A model generated the notes under the pieces. That model was not told the origin of the DNA. It saw only the letters and a list, made by a program, of their open reading frames with translations, and did no database searches. Shown piece after piece: positions 42,911 through 54,840 of a DNA stretch of 64,000 bases. The translations under genes and the position numbers were made by a program. This DNA comes from Lunularia cruciata (Eukaryota; Streptophyta; Marchantiopsida; Lunulariales; Lunulariaceae): positions 27,218,001-27,282,000 of the forward strand of contig OX419757.1 in NCBI GenBank assembly GCA_948567375.1, written 5' to 3'. How positions within the stretch are numbered: the first letter of the stretch is position 1; each line of letters begins with the position of its first letter.

Positions 42911-43460
42911 AAGAACTCAATGAGAGAGAGATAATTGCAAATGAAAGGATGATGAGTACCTCCTCACCCCTTGTTTATATACTTGTGAAATAGTTACATA
43001 CCAAAGTTATTAATTACCGTAGTAACTCAAGTTACTAGACTAAAAGTCAAGTAAAGTCAAAAAGTAGAAAGCAATATCCATTCACATGGGCGTATTCCCC
43101 TAAGCATGTGGTCTTATTTTGACCCAACCACTAAGTTAAGGATTCCTTCACATGGGCTATCCTTGGACTAAAGAAGAATCCAAAACAAAAATGCTTGCCG
43201 GCCCAAGAGTTCTCAACTCTTTCCTCAAAGCCAAACACCTAGGAATAATACCAAGTCAACACACTAAAATCCAAAATAGTGGTGCTCATATTTTCTACTC
43301 CCTCTAAAGTAAGTCCCCTCTATCTTAGCTATGACTAACTTTAGCTAACCATGACTAATATAGAACCATCCTTTATCTCTATATAAATAATATCTCTTAA
43401 GTACTTGTAATACCAAGCTAAATATCACAATACCACACACATGCACAAATGGGTGTTACA
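42911..43460 (-). repeat. X 5' LTR, missing its inner end
   Basis: It matches the solo X LTR from its TGTAACACCC start (43,460 in sense) through CTCTCATTGAGTTC. It then stops about 130-150 bp short of the LTR end and passes into unrelated sequence. No primer site could be placed. Confidence 0.7.
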
Positions 43461-44830
43461 TGACATGAAAGGAAAAGGAAGATGGGTTAGGAACAAAGGT
43501 TTCAACTCGTAAATGTGAAAGACAGTGTGGATGTGCATATGACAAGGCAAGGTAAGACGATGAGCAAAAGGAGAAATGATTTGGGTTACAACAAAGGGTC
43601 CTATCCAATTAGGAGCAAGTTTACAAACTTGGTTATCAAGTGAGAGGGGTAGGTTACTAGAAAAGAGCATGACCTTATCACCAACTTGAAAGGTGAGATC
43701 ATGACAATGGTGGTCTATACATTATTTTTGATGATTTTGAGCAATTAGGAGATGAGATTTGGCTTGTTGGAGAGATTGAGATATGGTGGTCAAGAAGGTG
43801 GAAGTATGAGGGACATGAGATGGAAGAGGAGCAAGAAGAGATTCTGGAACAAGTGGATTTTGGCCTAAATTGAGGAAGAAAGGAGAGAATCTAGTGTTTA
43901 CATGTTTGGAATTATTGTTTGCAAACTCCATAGCTGTAAGACATTCATCTCAATTGGTATGGTGAATATTGATGAATGCACAAAGCATATCCTCCAAGGT
44001 GTGATTTTCATGTTTATTTTGTCCATCAATTTGAGGATGATAGGCCGTGGATAAAGCAAGCTTAGTACGAGTATCTAGAAGAGTGCTTGCCAAAATTTTC
44101 TAGTGAATCAAGGATCACAGTCGGAGATGAGTACACTATGCATCCTATGATGCTTGAAGATAATGCAAAGTAGATATAAGCCAATGTTGGAGCATCCATG
44201 ATATCAAAGGTTGGTGCCAAATGGATTTGCTTACTAAGCTTATCGAAAAACACCACTATCATTATGTGATCTTGCTTTATCTTGGGCAAGGATGTAATGA
44301 GATCCAAGCTCATATGTTCCCATTGAGCAAATGGAATGGGGAGTGGTTGAAGGAGTCCACTTGGTTTTTGGTTGTTGGCCTTGTTACATTGGCAGCTCTC
44401 ACAAGATCAAAAAAACTCTTGAACATCTTTTGCCATGTTGGGACACCACCATTGGCATTGGAGGGTATCCAAGGTCTTGTCTACACCCATGTGACCAGCA
44501 GTTGGTAAGTCATGGGCTTCTTGGAGGCATACCAAGTCGGGGATCACTCTTGGCTAGAACATATATCCGGTCCTCATGGAATAAAAGACATTCCTTGAAG
44601 GAGAAGGTGTTGTACTCCTTGTCACATGTTGCAAGACGACCTTGTACCATCCAAAAGAAGGGATCTTGTTGTAGAGTTGTCCTAAATTCAATTTGGACAT
44701 TGAGGTCAACTAACACCATTGTAATTACCGCCAAGATGAGAGGAAGCAACTTCAAATCAGGTTGCTATCATAGGGCATCATGGATGATATGGATCCAACC
44801 AGGTTTGTACTCAAGTTTGATGTCAAAAAA
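43461..44830 (-). pseudogene. Y integrase remnant
   Basis: 43,425-43,670 includes KLAPNWIGPFVVTQIISP and HIHTVFHIYELKP, the conserved chromovirus integrase tail. Its last residues come from the X LTR. 43,722-43,931 and 44,062-44,313 include SLDLITSLPKIKQDHIMIVV with the first catalytic Asp. 44,510-44,755 covers the region around the zinc-binding domain. Stops and frame changes separate the pieces. X inserted downstream, near the end of the polyprotein. Confidence 0.7.
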
Positions 44831-46405
44831 TTAGAGTTACTCCTCCTATTGATGATGTTGATTCTTCATGTCAAATGTTCCAAATGTAATGTCTGCAACA
44901 AGGGTTTGTGATCGGTTCACATGATCACCTATTTTCCCAAGAGATAATGCTTCCATACCTTGGTGGCATATACCATTGCTAGTTGTTCTTGATCTCATGT
45001 GGATTAATTCCTTTCTATGGTGTTTAATATACTAGACACAAAGGCAATGGGATGTAACCCATCTGGAAATTCCTACTGCAACACAACTCGAATGGCAAAG
45101 TTAGAAGTATCAAAGCCAACAACACAAGGTAGTTGAGGATCACATGGTTGAAGAATGGATCTTGAAGATACCATATGTTTCAGCTTCTGGAATGCTTCTT
45201 CATGCTTGGTGGTTCATTGAAAGCTTGAGTTTTTCCCCAAGAGATTGGTCAATGGTGTTGCCTCATGCGTATAATATTGGATGAATTGTAGGTAAAAACT
45301 TGCCGATCCATTAAATGCTCACACCTCTATGGTATCCTTTGTAGTAAGCCAATCAATAATGACCTTGATTTCTCCTCTTTTATCTTGATCCCTTTTGATG
45401 AGATATTGTGACTCAAGAAGGTAGCTTCCTTTTGCCAAAAGGCACACTATGACTTCTTGCAATAAAAATTCAATTGATGTAGTCTTCTTAGGACTTTCTT
45501 GCACATGATTTGCATGTTCTACCTCCATCTTGCTATAGATTAAAATGTCTATAGAACACCACCATGTACCAATGCAATACTCCTCCAACACCCAATGCAT
45601 CTAATCCATGAAGATTGCTAGAGCATTAGTGAGCCCAAAGGTAACACTCTCTATTCAAAATACCCATACCTTGTGCAAAAGGTAATCTTTTGCACATCCT
45701 TCCTATCAACAGGGATTTTCCAATAGCCACTACAAAGATCCAACTTGGAGAAATATTGTGCTCCACTCAATTGATCAAGCAAGTCATCAATTCAAGGCCA
45801 TAGATATGCATTCTTCATTGTTTGTTTATTGAGCCCATGGTAATCAATATAAAAATAAAGTCCTTCATCCTTCTTTGGGATGAATAGTACCAGTGCTCTC
45901 CAAGAAGATGTACAATGTCATAAAAAATCCTTCTCCTACAAAGTGTTGTTCACAACTCCTCCAACTCTTTTGGTGAGAGCCGATAGATTGGTCTACTCTT
46001 TAGAGTACTCCTTGGAAATAACTCAGTCTTGAAAGGCATACCATGATCAAAGGATAATCCCTTTGATAGGTCATCCGAAAACACATCCACAAACTCTTGA
46101 ACTATTTGATCAACCATTGCTTGATGAGATCCTTGATCCTCCTTAGATTCTCCTTGTGCAATCAACTTGATCCACACCACAAAAACAGACTTTTCTTCCT
46201 CCAAAGCTTGCTCTATAGCTGCTTCATTGACAAACTTCCTATCTAGGGACTTATCTTCCTTCAAAGCTTGCTCTATGGCTATTTTCTTGACAAACTTCCC
46301 ATCTTGGGACCTATCTTCCTTCAAAGCTTGCTCTATGGTTAATTTCTTGAAAAACTTCCCATGTTGAGATTTACTATTCTTATGTGTCTTACTCAAAGGT
46401 GCCAA
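44831..46405 (-). pseudogene. Y reverse transcriptase and RNase H remnant
   Basis: 45,950-46,405 ends with FVDVFSDDLSKGLSFDHGMP and the RT approach RPIYRLSPKELEEL. Its upstream half is made of three near-copies of a unit resembling KFVKKIAIEQALKED. Between 45,600 and 45,950, DYHGLNKQT, FSKLDLCSGYW and related RT motifs are readable with stops. The YxDD position at 45,319-45,600 reads SIDILIYSK, having lost one Asp. RNase H is hardly recognisable. Confidence 0.65.
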
Positions 46406-46810
46406 ACAACCTTATCATAAATTCCTACCTTGGTGTTGTACTTGAATTTGTCATCAGATCCAATGAAATTACCTTATGACGTTCAAGCCAAGGCAAACCC
46501 AAAATGACACCATAGTGTAGAGGTGCCACTACAAACCTCATACACTCCAAATACTACTTCCCAATCCTGAATGTAACACGATGTGAGGTATAGAATGCAT
46601 CCGCAATCATCAATCTACTTCCAATTATTGACTTGATAAGAATATGTTATTCATTTGCTAATTGCATGGACATGCAATTCTTTGATTTTGTGAATCAACT
46701 TTGTGAATCAACCAAAATCCTACAACCAGAATCATACCTTGCAAGTGAAGCAAACTTGCATAGGTCAAGCCTTTGATCCCATTGGAATTTATCAAGTTTC
46801 CAATAAGTGA
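46406..46810 (-). pseudogene. Y protease remnant
   Basis: ILVDSQS resembles a DSG active site with Gln in place of Gly, and GVILGLPWLERH matches the segment after gypsy proteases. The frame is broken by stops. Confidence 0.5.
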
Positions 46811-47980
46811 TTCAAAATCTCCTAGTGAGATTCCTCATTTCCTTGATCATTCTACTCCACAAACTCCGTCTGAGTGACTTGTTGAGGTTGCCTATTCTTG
46901 AGTGGAAATTCAACAATGTGATGTCTAATTTGGTGACAATAGAAACAATCACTATTATGTTGCAATTTTTCTCTATTTGTGGTGCCAAGTGGTCTCCATT
47001 GAATGGTATCAATCTTCTTTGGTGCTGGCTCCTCTACCCGTGTGTAGTGTATTGGTAGGTTTTGTGGAGGTCTAGGTTGAGACCAAGTTGTTGTAACCAA
47101 GGAATCAAAGCATTGGGTCAACCGCATGGCATCCTCCAAGTGTTGTGGCTCTCGCATAATTACCTCTAATTTGGTTCATGACTTCAAGCCCCTCACAAAT
47201 TCATCTAGAGTTTCATCTTCTATTATATATGGAATTTGCATGATGGTGTTCTGCAATTGCATGATATAACTTCTTATAGAGCCAATCTACTTCAATTGTG
47301 CCAACCTATCTCATACAACTCATGTGACATTTATAGCTTGGAATCTACCAATTATTGCACTCTTGAATTCTGCCCAAGTCAAGATTGGTGCAACAAATTG
47401 CCGTTTAGCTTGCTCCACTCATAATTGCCATCATAGCTTTGTTACGCTATCCAATTGGCTGGAAAGTAAGAGAATCTCTTTTTGTTCATCTTGAAGATTG
47501 GTAGCTTCAAAATAACATTTGCAGTCAAACATAAAATTTCTCCACTACACCCAAAAGATTCTTGCTTTCAAGTACCTTGGGTTTTGGAAATTAGATTTGG
47601 TCTTCTTCTTCTCAAATTGGTGCTCTTTCTATGTGCTCTTGTTGTTGATGATCTCGTTCATCCAACAATTGAGTAAGGTGCTTTGTTGTTGCATAGCAAT
47701 GATAACCTTGGGCATTGCTGTCATGGCTACTACTTAATCACACTACTCCCATTTTATCTAATTTATTGACACATAGATGCAACACATCCACCATTCTCCA
47801 TAAGTTACAATTGGAAGTACCAAGGGTTCCTCGGACAAGGTGATCGCATTCAAAAAATTCTGCCCAAAGCATGAGGTGATGAACTATGTGAAATTATTCT
47901 TGGGTAATACCTAAACATAAAAATCCTAATGGTTTGGCAAAAATGGATTTGTTGGTCCATAAATTCCATCCATCCCATCT
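46811..47980 (-). pseudogene. Y gag remnant
   Basis: 46,852-47,157 contains CFYCHQIRHHIVEFP, a CCHC knuckle in which the last Cys is changed, after a Pro-rich linker. Upstream to 47,980, gag-like sequence continues with many stops. It lies directly after the primer site. Confidence 0.55.
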
Positions 47981-47981
47981 T

Positions 47982-47994
47982 GCTCTGATACCAA
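47982..47994 (-). promoter_or_regulatory. Y primer binding site (initiator Met tRNA type)
   Basis: In sense, TTGGTATCAGAGC follows the LTR end TTTACA. This is the standard initiator-Met tRNA complement in plant LTR elements and fixes Y orientation. Confidence 0.9.
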
Positions 47995-48393
47995 TGTAAA
48001 GGACCGAGACCAAGGAGAGAAATAGGAGATAGAAGATCACATTAGGACATTTGAGGGTGGGAAACTCTAAATACCTAGCATGAGCTTTGGCTTTGGTATT
48101 TATAGAGAACATACAAGGCTCTTGAGAAGCTTCTCAAGATGCTTCCTTGAGCCGCTTTCTTAGAGTGCAAGCCAAGTTAACCCAAAAGCTTCTCAAGACG
48201 TTACCTTTTAGAAGCCATCTACTTGGCATGCAAGCTAAGCTGGTTAGAAGCTTCTAGAAGTTACCAACTTGCGGTGCAAGCTAAGCTAGCCAAGAATCTT
48301 CCTAGATGATTCTAGAATATTCTATGTTAATTTGGCCTATTTGCTACTTTGTTAGCCTTGATTAACTTCATTGCTAAACTCCATATTGTTACA
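47995..48393 (-). repeat. Y 5' LTR (399 bp)
   Basis: It runs TGTAAAGGACCGAGACC...ATATTGTTACA on the plus strand and matches 27,322-27,851 and, inverted, 60,828-61,243. It contains several AGAAGCTTCT-type palindromes. Confidence 0.9.
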
Positions 48394-49640
48394 CAACTCC
48401 TCAAATAGTGGCATAACATAAGGTCTCCCTATGCTAATAAATTGCTAAGTTCTTAAATGCCATTGGCATCACTCTCTAAAAGATCTTTGCCCATTAAGAA
48501 CATGCACTCACCCATATATCCAAGTCATCCAAGTCCAAAACTATAGTCACATCATGATAAATGGCTACACTAAAATCTGGATCTTGTCCATAGAGTAAGA
48601 AATAGAGAAAGAAGGATGCTAAGGAGGCTTGCCAACTAAACCAATAGCCCATAACCAACCAAGGTAACTAGAGATTTGAATCTCACAAGTAGCTTCTTTA
48701 CAAGCTATAATTATGCAATCTTCTATTCACTATCTAAACCAATCTCTCAACTAAACTATATGCCTCAAGGAGATATCAAGAGGTAGTATGGTGATCAATC
48801 AAGGCCAAGTCACTCAAGACATAAAAATCTCCCAAGAATACTATACCTTGATCAATCAAGACCTTAGGTAGAGCACCAAAATGACTAAGAATATGATCCA
48901 AGAATGATTTTTTTATTCCTTCATTAAACTTATCAAGAAGTGCAATCAACTCAATCCACTTGGAGAAGTGCTCCACCACGGCCAAAATATACTAATGATG
49001 TTTCATAATCAATGGTAAAGGTCCAAAAAAGTCCAAAATCTAGTGGTAATCCAACCCCATGATAAGTAGTGGGTGTAACTTTGGCATAGGAACATTGAAT
49101 CATGCTCTAACTTATTCACAAATCACACATCTAGCAACAATATTTTTACCCTCAGTCTACATACCGTACCACCAATAATGACTCTGAAGTAAGCCATATG
49201 TATGATTTACTCCAAAATGTCCTAATTCCTCATAACCATGGCATACCAAAATATGGTCTCTAGGATGGAAGGGGTACTACTTGTCCCCTATGATCCTCCC
49301 ATATCCAAACAAGATGTCTATCCTCCATTCTAAACTGCTTGGCTTGCTAAAAGGCACAATTTATTTCCTTGGCACTAATTGTACCACTTATAATACCAAT
49401 GTAAAGATAGTCTATCACCAAGACATCATCATGAATATCTATTTACCAATATTTCCACTCACTAGATTAGAGACCTCAATTAATTCTCTTATGTGTGTTG
49501 ACATAGATACCACTATAGCTTTAGCCAATATACACAACAAGGTAGATGCATGCCAACTTGGCACCATCTCCTCATCTACCTTACCATGCTTACATGCTCT
49601 TTTTTAATTTAATTTTTTGTTTGTTTTATACATGATGTGA
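48394..49640 (-). pseudogene. Z2 integrase core remnant
   Basis: 48,776-48,985 reads VEHFSKWIELIALLDKFNEG, SFLDHILSHFGALPKVLIDQ and ALIDHHTTS, parallel to Z1. The remaining core and the linker to RNase H follow up to about 49,640 with stops. Z2 keeps two bases near 49,350 that Z1 has lost in its frameshift. Confidence 0.7.
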
Positions 49641-50240
49641 TTGATATGTAGATGTGGTTGTAGATGTATTTTTTATACATGATGTAGATGGGTTGAGTTT
49701 CTACTCAACCCATCTACATCATTTTTCACCATCCAAGTCTGTGAACAACCATGAAATCATACTCATATAAAATCAGAGCCCATCATGCAAACTTCTCTAA
49801 AAGCTTGTTAGATTCCATCAACTACTTTAGTGCTTGATGATAAGTGATGAGAGTGAAGAGGTTTTCACACAAGTAACATAAGAAATGTATTATTTCCTAC
49901 ACTATTGTTAACCAATCCTCCTCATATGAATTGTACTTGGCCTCTATTAGAATTGTTGGAGCTACTAGCATAGGCCACAAAAACAACAAAAACTCCTTCA
50001 CCTTATCATCCTACTCATAGGCATTGCTCCAACCCCCAATGTACACCATCCAAGATGAAATTGGAATGGATGTCTCCTTATTTGTCTCCTAAGGATAGGA
50101 GCAGATGTCAATCTCTCTTTGAGATAATCAATTTAAGTTCTCTCTTGTTCACATCCCCAACACCACTCTTGTGTAAGCTTAGTCAGCTTTGTCAAGGCCT
50201 TGGTGAGGCACCAAATCCTCTAACATATTGGTAATAAAAT
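49641..50240 (-). pseudogene. Z2 RNase H remnant
   Basis: It aligns with Z1 34,620-35,160, including the plus-strand phrase AAAATCAGAGCCCATC and the region around the tyrosine-rich SYEGEC segment, but many codons are changed. An AT-rich interruption with ATGATGTAGATGGGTTGAG repeats near 49,600-49,730 is not present in Z1. Confidence 0.55.
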
Positions 50241-51250
50241 TTTATGTACCCAAAGAATGCTCACACTCTACACATAATTGTAAGCCAAGAAATATGTGCA
50301 ATAGCCTCCAAATTTGTGTACTGAACACCAAGTCCACCAAGGTAGAAAATGTGACCCAAATACTCAACATATTTAAAAGAATTTGGACTTCCCAAGATGG
50401 AATTTGAATCCATGGATTCAAATTCCATCTTGGGAAGTCCAAATTCTTGGGAGGTCCAAGATCTAAATTTCTCAAACTCCTCCAACAAATATCTCTCATA
50501 CTCCTCCATAGCAGCGCTATAGACCAAAATGTCATCAATATTGCACCAAGAAAAATCTAATCCTACTAGGATCTTATCCACAATCCTTTGGAACTCAACA
50601 AGAATATTCTTTAAACTAAATGATAGGAAATGCCATTGATATAATACATCCTTACAATGAGGATCAATAGCCTTGAATATTGTCTTGGACTTGCACTACT
50701 CCATGATTGGAAACTATTGATATTATGCTAAAAGATCCAAAGTACTCAAAACCTTTGTATATCCAATTGCATCAAAGATTTCATCCAATGTAGGCATAGC
50801 ATAATCAGCCCTAGTTTGTTGGTTGATAGGATAGTCATCTCCACATATCCAACTATTTTTGTAGTTTCCATGCATATCCTCTTGGTTAGCATAATTGTGG
50901 CTAAGCATACTCTCCATTTGAGATCTCTACCAAACTAGCCTTAAAAGTTCTGGACTCTTGCTTTGAATCAAGGTTCTATCCATATCACTATATTTGTAGG
51001 GACATCAAAAGACTAAGTATCATTAGTAAGCTCCATATGAATACTAGGTCCCTTCAAATCACCCAAATCCTTCCTATTGAAGTCAAAAAACTTGTGTAAC
51101 TCCTCAAGAACCTCCAAACTCTTTGTCTTTCTCCTCTTATAAGTTTGGGTCAAATGTTTGGCTCCCAATTATCCTCTATAATTGTTGTAGAGGTAGAAAA
51201 TGCACTACTTGTTGCTACATTGGGGCATTGGGAGTAGTACTATCATACAC
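50241..51250 (-). pseudogene. Z2 reverse transcriptase remnant
   Basis: 50,723-50,917 reads ICGDDYPINQQTRADYAMPT and LDEIFDAIGYTKVLSTLDLL, RT motifs 1-A. 50,261-50,581 reads CNIDDILVYSAAMEEYERYL (the YxDD box with Asn for Tyr) and later YLGHIFYLGGLGVQ. Upstream to about 51,200 is LEELHKFFDFNRKDLGDLKG, the run-up to RT. This core is absent from Z1, which shows that the Z family once had a normal gypsy RT downstream of the methyltransferase. Confidence 0.75.
50377..50448. repeat. Perfect 72-bp palindrome
   Basis: Two 36-bp arms meet at CCATGG (centre between 50,412 and 50,413) with no spacer and no mismatch. They read GAATTTGGACTTCCC...GGGAAGTCCAAATTC. It lies in the Z2 RT frame. Confidence 0.95.
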
Positions 51251-52238
51251 TCAACCACTAGAGTTCTAAACCTCAAAGAAAAAAACTTAGGTCTAATCTT
51301 CTAAGGATAAGAGACCTTAAGAGAAATATAAGAGAAACACAAGCTTCACACTCAATATTCCGATGCCCCAAAGGAGCACCTTGACTTTATTATATAGCAA
51401 AGAGGATTCCCTCAAAGGAAGCTCCATCCTTGGATCAGATACATGGATAGGTGTGACAACCCGGCAAATATCACTTTTGCGGTAATTAGGTGAGTAAAGT
51501 TTGTTCCCGTAGAGATACTTCAGAACTGGTCAAATACAAAGCAAAGTAACATTCTTCAGTTCTTCTTGGTTGCGTCTTTAATCTCTTAGGTAGAAACCAC
51601 ACCCAAAAGAGAGTAACAAGCACTGAATCACAGTCTTATCACAAATTAACACTCTTTAATCACAACTTTATCAAATCTTTCCAAACAATCTTGATTGTGA
51701 TGATTTAGGCTCCTTAGAAAATGACACTTCACTGCAAAACAACTTTACCTTAGAATTGTGTTCCACCCCTCCACTGAAGGCACAACTTCCTTGATCAAAA
51801 TTGCTTCACATCAACTTTGCACTACACTCACAAATGAAAAATACTACCAACACTACAATTCCTCTCAAAACTGTCAAGGCATTGCTTTGATTGCACTCAA
51901 GATCAAACACATAGAATGAAGATCAAGGCTGTGGAATCCAACATCCAACAAACACATTGATTTGCACTTCAAATTTCTCTACACACTCACAAACACAAAC
52001 ACAACATTGATACTCGAAATCAAGCTCAAGCAACAAGCACTTCTTCACAACACTTTGCTTTATCTATTCTTAGAAATTATGAGCATTGAACAACATATGA
52101 CTGCAAATGCCACTCTTAAATAGTGAAGCAAACAACAGTTCTAACAACTATACCGTTCCCTAACAACTCTTCTAACCTACAGATCCAAAATGACAATGCA
52201 TGTCTTCATATCTGCCTCTTCAAATCTCAAATTTGTTA
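51251..52238. other. Non-Z segment, no gene recognised
   Basis: Z2 similarity stops near 51,250. A phrase GTGTGACAACCCGGCAAATATC at about 51,450 looks like a possible element edge, but I found no matching copy. The stretch to 52,240 has many TTCACAACACTTTGC-like words and no long frame. Confidence 0.4.
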
Positions 52239-54840
52239 CTAATCTGATTCGATGTCTACTTCTTCTTTGGCTTTCAATCCCAATCCCAAAGTAACATCAC
52301 TCACTACTACTCTATCCTCAGGTTTCACAACTACTACTTCCTCTAACAATTCTAACACTTCTTCACTTTGATCTTCAATTACTCTAGTGGGTAATCTATC
52401 CAACTCCTTATCTCCCAACCCACTCTTCTCTAATGTCTCCAATGGTAACTTTGAAGACATTTGCACTCCTATATTATCTACTTTGGTTTTCACTCTTACA
52501 TCCTTCTGAAGTTTATCTATCTCTAATTTCACTAAATCTTATCTAATTGTGATATTGTCTTCTACTTCCAATATCTTTCTATCTACACGAGTTCTGAGAC
52601 TAATGAGTAAGGCATTCAAATCCTTATCCTTCACATTTCTCCTCCTCAACTCTTGCACCAACAACTTCAACTCATGCAGTCTTGTTTCTTCAATGTGCAC
52701 GCTGGCCTATGTACTCAGCATCACATTCATCTTGATCACAATCTCCTTCAATGGCTCCAATCTCATTTTTCTCTCGTTCTTGATCTGCAAGCCAATCTTC
52801 TCTATACATTGCCAATTCCTCTTCAAACTTGGCTTTCATAGTTTCCTTCTCCTTCTCCTTCTCCTTCTCCTTCTGTACAATCTTCTCCTCCTGATTGTGA
52901 AGAAACTCTCTCAACCTTTCTTCCTCTCTAAAACTCACTGTCAACTCTCTTTGCCAAAGCTGCTTCTTCTCTTCTACACTCTCCATCACTCTATCAAGCT
53001 CTTGCTCCTTCTCTGCTACTCTTGCCATAGCATGGATAATTTCTAATCTCAAATCAGCAAATTTCTGATTCAAGATTTCATACTCAGCTACTTGTCTTTC
53101 CCTTGTTATGTCACTCTATTCTATGAGTTCCTCTCTATTCCTCGCTTCTCTCTTCAAGTTCTTGATCACTTGATTCTATGCTACTTCATCCACTCGTAGT
53201 ACTTCCCTTTCCTCCTCACCTTGAATTATACTCTTCTTTAATTCCAAGTTCTCTTCTTCTAATCAAGCTAACACCTACAATATAGTCTTCACCTCCGGAC
53301 ACTTTGACTGCATTTCCTTCTTTTGGTGCTCTAACTTCACCATAAATGGACACACAACCTCCCACAGATACTCTACTCCTTCACTCGGAGTTACTTCGGC
53401 TTGCGGACTTATCTCCTTCTTCATTTCTTCCTCACTCAACACTTGCCTTCTAAGCCGTAGTTGCCTTATAGGTATGGATTCTTTGCTCCCCAAACTTCCA
53501 TCTTCCTCTTCTCTTACCTTACTTGGCCCCGCTCCACACTTTGCTTTTCGTTTGGAACAAACTACCCTTTGAATTGTAACTCTTTTCTCCTCTTGCTCTA
53601 GAACTTCGTCTTCTAGTTTTGAGTTACCTTTCTCCTCCGTCTCCATCTTGGCTTCCTCTTCTTTGGGTACCAATTTTATCTCCACTCCATTGTCGCTGTC
53701 ACTACTCATGTCTCCACTTTGCAGTGTGAACTTGGGTTCTTCCTCCCTCTCCAAATCTTTGGACTTGCACTCGGCTTCTCCTTCCAATTTTTCTTCCAAT
53801 AACGCGATTACCACCAGCTCTTTCCTTGGGTTTACCCTTCTAGCCTTCCGAGGTCTCACTTTCTCTACTTCTTCTTCTCCTTGTTGACTCCTCTTCTTTG
53901 ACTTTGGAGTGCTTACTTCCAACTGCACACTCTACCCTATCTGCGCGTAGTACTCATCATTGCTCTTGATCTGAAGAATGTATTGTTGCTCCTTTGCATC
54001 GACATCTCTTCTTAAGTCGGGATGGAAATGTGACACCATCTTATTACGCTCCACCGCATTGAGCAAGTTCAGCCCCAAATATAAATTGGCTATAAACGGC
54101 ACAATGTAATGTGGAAGCAACTTGTCTCGCAAATTCCACACCATCTGTCTTATCCTCCCATGAAGACACTTTGCTCAGTTAATTGGCTCTCTTGCAAACA
54201 TCTTATGGAAGAACACCGCTTGGTGCTTCATCACATAAGTCATTCTCTCCGGCTTCAAGATTGCCATTAGAGCACTCACAATCCCTCTCTTGACAGGATC
54301 CTTGTAGCTCTCCACTTTGTAACCATTCTTTGTGCGCTTCAAAGAGAAGGCATCTCTCACTTCTTGGATTTCTTTGGCTACTTCTCCCTTTCCCAAGAAC
54401 GTGGCACCATGCTCTGTGCCTGCTTCTCTCCCAAGTACTAACCTCTAATCCGACTCTGGCCATCAAGCCAGATTTCCTTTCTTCCCTTCCTCCTTAGGGC
54501 CATCAAGACACTTACTCTTGATGATCTCAGTCATGAACCCTGGAAAGCTAACATTCAAGTTCCATGCCAAGAATGTGATCCAAAGCCTGCTCAAGACCTC
54601 AATTCTTGTGATCACATCTAACCTCCACATTGCATGATTTCTCATTGTAAATTTGGAGTTCTTCTTCCCACCTCCCGTCTTTCTCTCTTCCACTCTGGGT
54701 TGGGGACTATTCTTCCTACTGATTCCTGGATTAACTCTCTCAATTTCTTCTCTACACACCAGCGCATCTTTGACTCTACTTCCCTTCCCACAATCTCCTG
54801 CATAATGACTTCTTAACGGTGATGGAAAATTACTTGTCAT
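52239..54840 (-). pseudogene. Long coiled-coil reading frame of unknown identity
   Basis: Six consecutive minus-strand open pieces (54,463-54,840; 54,175-54,396; 53,932-54,144; 53,275-53,928; 52,690-53,073; 52,239-52,532) follow one another with only a few stops and shifts, roughly 870 codons in all. The N-terminal half looks globular (RNHAMWRLDVITRIEVLSRL, LLPHYIVPFIANLYLGLNLL). The middle is highly charged with basic clusters (RPRKARRVNPRKE). The C-terminal half is coiled-coil, with a (KE)n stretch from a CTCCTT repeat. No catalytic or zinc motif is seen. It could be a gag-like protein of a non-autonomous element or a captured host gene. Confidence 0.5.
52844..52876. repeat. CTCCTT hexanucleotide microsatellite
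   Basis: About five units of CTCCTT encode alternating Lys and Glu in the minus-strand frame. Confidence 0.8.

Larger units (their letters stand above)
28101..43460 (-). mobile_element. X: Ty3/gypsy element, about 7 kb without Z1
   Basis: X lies inside Y between two related LTRs. The flanks GGAC (left) and TGAC (right) may be a 4-bp duplication with one change. In sense order it has an upstream zinc-knuckle reading frame, gag, protease, RT, RNase H and integrase. Z1 inserted at the gag-protease junction. Coding is better preserved than in Y or Z2 but still has stops and frameshifts. The protease motif DGGSAVN and overall layout fit non-chromoviral gypsy elements. The lineage name is uncertain. 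Confidence 0.8.
27322..48393 (-). mobile_element. Y: chromovirus-like Ty3/gypsy element, about 5.7 kb without insertion
   Basis: Y has two LTRs (27,322-27,851 and 47,995-48,393), an initiator-Met-type primer site beside the 5' LTR and a purine tract beside the 3' LTR. Coding remnants between them read gag, protease, RT, RNase H, integrase in sense order. It sits in Z2. The left flank TAGCT and right flank CAACT look like a 5-bp target duplication with two transitions, and Z1 shows what the uninterrupted site should resemble near 33,380. Element X interrupts Y at 28,101-43,460. All coding is broken, so Y is old. Confidence 0.8.
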
